Below the pieces are notes generated by a model, which did not search any database, had not been told where the DNA came from, and saw only the letters and a program-made list of their open reading frames with translations. Positions 59,701-64,000 of a stretch of DNA of 64,000 bases are shown here, piece after piece (position 1 is the first letter of the stretch; each line of letters starts with the position of its first letter). The position numbers and the translations under genes are program-made. Origin of the DNA: Brachypodius melanocephalos (taxonomy: Eukaryota > Chordata > Aves > Passeriformes > Pycnonotidae); NCBI GenBank assembly GCA_013398615.1, contig VZSR01003807.1:1335180-1399179 (forward strand), read 5' to 3'.

Positions 59701-61458
59701 CAAATTAGCAACCTGAGATGTCAAAAAAATCTCGTTTTATGCCAAAATTTGATTGCAATATCCTCATTAAGGAAACAAAAGAGCAAGACAGGCTTATAGC
59801 TAGATCCAGCTTTGGTCAGATCCAAAACTGTTTTAGCTTTGTGTTTGTAAGGACCTTGCCACATGCCAGACCCTGAATCCTATCAAGCCAACCCTCTGCA
59901 GCAATCACTGCTTGGAGGATTTAACTGAAGATAATGGAAGATCTCTTTCCCTTGGAAGGAAAGACAGTTTGATATGCACTGTAACTCAAGTTAGTTGTGA
60001 TGCTGGAGCAACAGATGTGTTCTTGTGGGATGTGGTGTGTTTACAGCTCCCAGATCTCTTCTGCAGTGCCCCATGCAAACACTGAGGCCATGTTAGGGTC
60101 AGCAGTGTGCTGTAAAAGTCTTGGTGAGGCTTGGGAAGTAGGATACAATGTGGAGTGATGCACTGGAGGTGAGTAAAGAAAACATGGGAGAGGTGGAAAG
60201 GGTGAAAACAGTCATGGGATGGACTCTCACCACGTGGGTAAAGGAAAATGTGTTTATTTTAGGACAACTTAGAGCTCTGAATCCAAGTTTGGCAGATGGC
60301 CCAGTTTTATTTCAGGCCGGTTTTTACAGCACACATTCACTCCTCACCAGAGAAGGAGGAGAATTTTCTTCCCAACATCTGCAGATAGCATGGAAAAGGG
60401 AAAGCAGACTCTGAACTGGTCTTCAACCAGCTTGGATGATGGCATTAATGTAATTTGCTCCTTCAACTCAGAGGCTTTGCAGAGGGCAGTGTCTCATCAG
60501 CACCCCAATTTATCTTTGTGACCCTAGGACAGAAATCTGTGCTTTCATTTCTTGCACCAACCTCTCAGATTTTTGTTTGGTTTGTGGTTTTTTGTAAAAG
60601 AGGGCAAAAATGCTCTAACAGCATTTGCTGTTTATTATCCTCCATCTCATTCAGATTACGGCTTGCAGCTTTTGCTCACTGGAGAAGTTTGCATAATAGT
60701 TTCAGTTCACTTGTTAAAAGTAATCATTTTTTCCAATCTCTCTTTTGATGTAAGCTGAATAACTTGGCCTCTAAGAGATGTAATTAGTGATTCCTGCAGT
60801 TTGCAATGGAAGGGGGCAATAGCATCATTAAATTCAAGATAAGTCTTAACTTGGTGTTTCAGACACTCACATAACCTGTTATGCAACAAGGAAATAAAAG
60901 CTACACAATCCTGCCCTTTAGAACTTTCCTCCAGTTTTTTCTCCCTACAGCTTCAATGCAGAGAGGAAACACAGATTTCCCATTGCAGATAAAAGGACAT
61001 CAGCTGCTCAGATAGCTCAGCTGGCATGTGGTTGGCTTGTGTGATAGGGGATGAGGCAGTGCAGCTCCCCCTCTCCCCCCACCCTTTTGTCCATGTGTCT
61101 GATGGAGTCTGCATATAACGTGCAGCGGCAAAGATGAGATGCGATCCTAATACAAGAGAAAGCAAATACTCCCAACTTATTTGGATGAATTTTATCTAGA
61201 GAGAAGTCAGGCCATTCATTCAAGAGGTGTATAATTTACTGTTTTCTCTCAGCTTGTTTATTGTCTTCTCTGGAAATCCATTGACTGTAACAACAACTCT
61301 TGAAATTATTTCAGTATTTAGTCTCAGTAGATCTTAAAATTCTTAGCGTTGTTTAAGCCTCATCTTACTCCTGTAAAGAAATCATGATGTTATTAATATA
61401 AATACCTATTACTTACCTCACAGGGAAACCAAAGCACAGAAATTGTAATGTTGTTTGT

Positions 61459-61508
61459 GTATGGCTGTGTTGTTTTTGTACGGCTGTGTTGTTTTTGTAT
61501 GGCTGTGC
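61459..61508. repeat. 19-bp tandem repeat, about 2.6 copies
   Basis: The unit GTATGGCTGTGTTGTTTTT occurs at 61459-61477, again with one change at 61478-61496, and partly at 61497-61508. It is a small minisatellite in intergenic DNA. Confidence 0.85.
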
Positions 61509-64000
61509 ATGAAGTAAATGATAGACCAAAGGACTGACCTCTAGTATCATGCAGCTTTATCAATTCCCTACCACCCCATTTTATTTCAGTTAAAAAGTAA
61601 TTCAGTAAAAAACCAATCACATGGAAAAAATAGAATTTTATTTAGTAATATTGAAATCTACTGTTTAAAATATTACTTACTATTTTCACTTTATTCCCAT
61701 TCTTTCTTTGCAGATAACTAGGGTTGATTTTAAAGTAACAGTTCCTGAAGTCTATGTAAAATCTCCTTTAAAAATCCTTGGTTTGGGACTGTCCTTTGCT
61801 CAAAGGTAAACCTCTGACATGGCAATATTGTACCTGCACACAGAAATCCAAACTGCCATGAAGATTGATAGGACACTGCAACATAGGAGACAGGAGCACA
61901 TTTTTAACAAATTTCAGTCCTGTCCAGGAGTGTTATGCAGACCTGCACAACACTCAAAAGAAGTGGCAACTATGCCAAAACTCATCACTTTTTTCTGTCT
62001 CCCCTGACCTGAAAGCTACCATATATCTGTATGGGCATGTTCAGGGTTCCTTATCAAACGTCCAATGTTCCTTATCAGACCATCAGTTGTTCAAATGGTG
62101 CAAAGCCCACACAGTCATTCTTTGACCGTTCCCTCAAGCCGGGACATACCTACAACGTGCTTCCCTTCTACAGCCAGAAGTTTTAATAGGACTAATGCCT
62201 TGTCCCTCTGATATTCTCAGAAAGCAGAGAGCGAGGAGAATAGAAATATTCTCTTCTTTCCTTATGTAGCCTTTTTTTCACTTATTTTTGTGTAGTGTAT
62301 CTCTTGTCTTCATACATATTGTGAGATTCACTAATTGTCTCTTCCCACCTCCCCTTTCATGTGTTTTCCAAAGTTTTTTTCTTCCTGTTCTCTCCACTCT
62401 TCCATTCCAATTCTTCATTTTAACATTCCTAGGAGAATATCTTAGATTCCCAATGGATTCTGGGACAGATTTAAAATCCATTTTAACCAAGGGAAATATC
62501 TCCATTTCTGCTGTAGATAGAAATAGCATATCAAGAACTGGCGGCTGGCATATCTGGTGTCTTCTTCCACAGCACAGAACACACAGAATTTGGCAGCTCT
62601 CTTCTACATGCTGATTTTTATCTTTGCAGAGATACAGTTCAATTGTAGGCCTTGTGCACGTTTCCTAATTTCAGAATTAGCCAGAGCTCTTTTAATTTTA
62701 ACATCCAGACTGTCTAGTAAACATGTCTTATTACAGCAGAACCAGTATTCCCTTGAAGATAATATCCATTTCAATTTTTTCTTTTTTGGACAAGCTGCAT
62801 CTTGCCTAAAACCTAAAACCCGGAATCAATTTTTAAAAAAGTCCTTTTACACTCAATTGATTTTTCCGTTGTATCTAATGTATGAGACATTTAGCTCATT
62901 ATTCTTGCTGTGGCAAATAGACAAGAGGAATTCCTCTAAATCTTGTTACCAGAGGGATCAAGTTCGACTTCTTAGGATGATTTATGAAATATGCATGGCT
63001 GTACTCAAGTGGTTGATCCTCTGTTTCTCTTCCCCACAACTGCCTGTCCCACTGATGGATACACATTCTTGAGATCTGTGATGTGAGAAGGATTGTGTAG
63101 TGTATCTCTTCTCAGCTTTGTTTTTGCCAAAAAGAAAAAAAAACAACAGGTAAAAACCTCTGATTAGGTTGAGAGCAAAGACTGTTCTAGTGATATATGT
63201 GAGGAGCAGCTCCACTTACATTCCCAGGGAGATCAGCTACCAATAGATGATAATTAGTACATTAATATCCCCCAGTGTCTGAGAGCATGTGATTAAGCAT
63301 GCCCAGTCAACAAGCTAGGAGGAAGCCACTCAAGCCACTCTGAAGAAGTCTGCCAACAACAGAGCATTGGGAGATGCCACTGAGGTGTCAACACAAGTCA
63401 CAATGGAATTGGACATCCCACCAGATCTGAGGGAATGTGAAAGGCTAATTGGCTTGTTCTCCACTTTCTCAATCTCTCCTTTCACCACATCCCTCAAACC
63501 CACAAACTTTTAATTGATTCCCAACATGAAGCAGTTCCATGGAGAGCACTGTTCATCTCTGGATGATAAAGGCCATGGTCTTTCATCCTCTCCTCTCCTT
63601 AAACCAAGGTTTAATGATTAGCAGCTCTGAGCAGCATAGCAAGGCACAAATGCAGATAGATGTTTAGGAAGGCAGGACCCATAAGCTGACCCCAGAAGAG
63701 TATCACAGACAACATAAGTGTGACTGCCCTGTGGTTTTGGGTCCTGTGGCTGTTTGCAGGCTGTCATGCTACCCTAGGATCAGTACATCACCCAAACAGG
63801 TGTCTGTGTCCTTATAAAGACCTCTGTAAAATAACTGAATAGGGAGTTTTTGTAAGAACAGCTGTGGGGATTATTCGTCCATTCATTGGTAAGACAACAT
63901 TTTCTTACACCTCTATCTTCTATTATCTTAGTATAATTTTGTTACTACAAGAAAACACTACCCAGTACTATTTCTTTTATTTTTTTGCTCTCTTTCATGT

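Larger units (their letters stand above)
52816..64000. other. Right-hand intergenic DNA, no gene recognised
   Basis: I found no exon with splice-site and homology support in these 11 kb on either strand. Open frames such as 62557-63072 (171 codons, plus) have low-complexity composition and no family resemblance. A GC-richer patch lies at about 55590-55900, a paired E-box cluster near 56696-56721, and a 19-base tandem repeat at 61459-61508. Confidence 0.6.

Noticed and set aside
62557..63072. 171-codon plus-strand open frame in the right-hand intergenic DNA
   Set aside because: It is low-complexity (runs of Phe, Leu, Ser) with no promoter, splice site or family match. AT-rich DNA of this length yields such frames by chance.

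Overview
This window is vertebrate nuclear DNA, almost certainly from a bird. It holds two multi-exon genes with consensus splice sites, small introns (about 0.5 to 5.6 kb) and several copies of the avian CR1 LINE; nothing in it looks bacterial or viral apart from retroelement remains. The angiotensin I decapeptide differs from the Ser9 form I know from fowl, which argues against chicken itself. I infer a non-galliform bird but cannot name the species.

Layout. Positions 1-4140 are AGT upstream DNA without a recognisable gene. A TATA-type promoter and a probable short non-coding first exon lie at about 4148-4259. AGT (angiotensinogen, plus strand) has coding exons at 9843-10632, 12927-13191, 13654-13798 and 14256-14447, which splice to a complete 463-residue serpin-fold precursor. 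A 6 kb tail-to-tail interval follows. COG2 (conserved oligomeric Golgi complex subunit 2, minus strand) then fills 46387 down to 20626. I could place 17 coding exons (2-18), giving 715 residues plus stop in one unbroken frame. Exon 1, about 24 codons by comparison with human COG2, is not visible; it most likely sits in the run of exactly 100 N at 46713-46812. From 46813 to 48330 there are three CR1 3' fragments, all antisense, packed end to end. The last 15.7 kb look intergenic, with two more CR1 fragments on the plus strand.

The convergent AGT/COG2 pair matches the order I know from human 1q42. The two genes have unrelated jobs. AGT is a secreted hormone precursor of the renin-angiotensin system. 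COG2 is a housekeeping subunit of the Golgi vesicle-tethering complex. They are syntenic neighbours, not a functional unit.

I found no previously undescribed biological system. The points most worth checking are the Asn9/Phe11 renin-site chemistry of the angiotensin precursor, the missing first exon and promoter of COG2, a CpG-dense block inside AGT intron 1, unusual splice donors in COG2, and a pair of E-boxes in the right-hand intergenic DNA.
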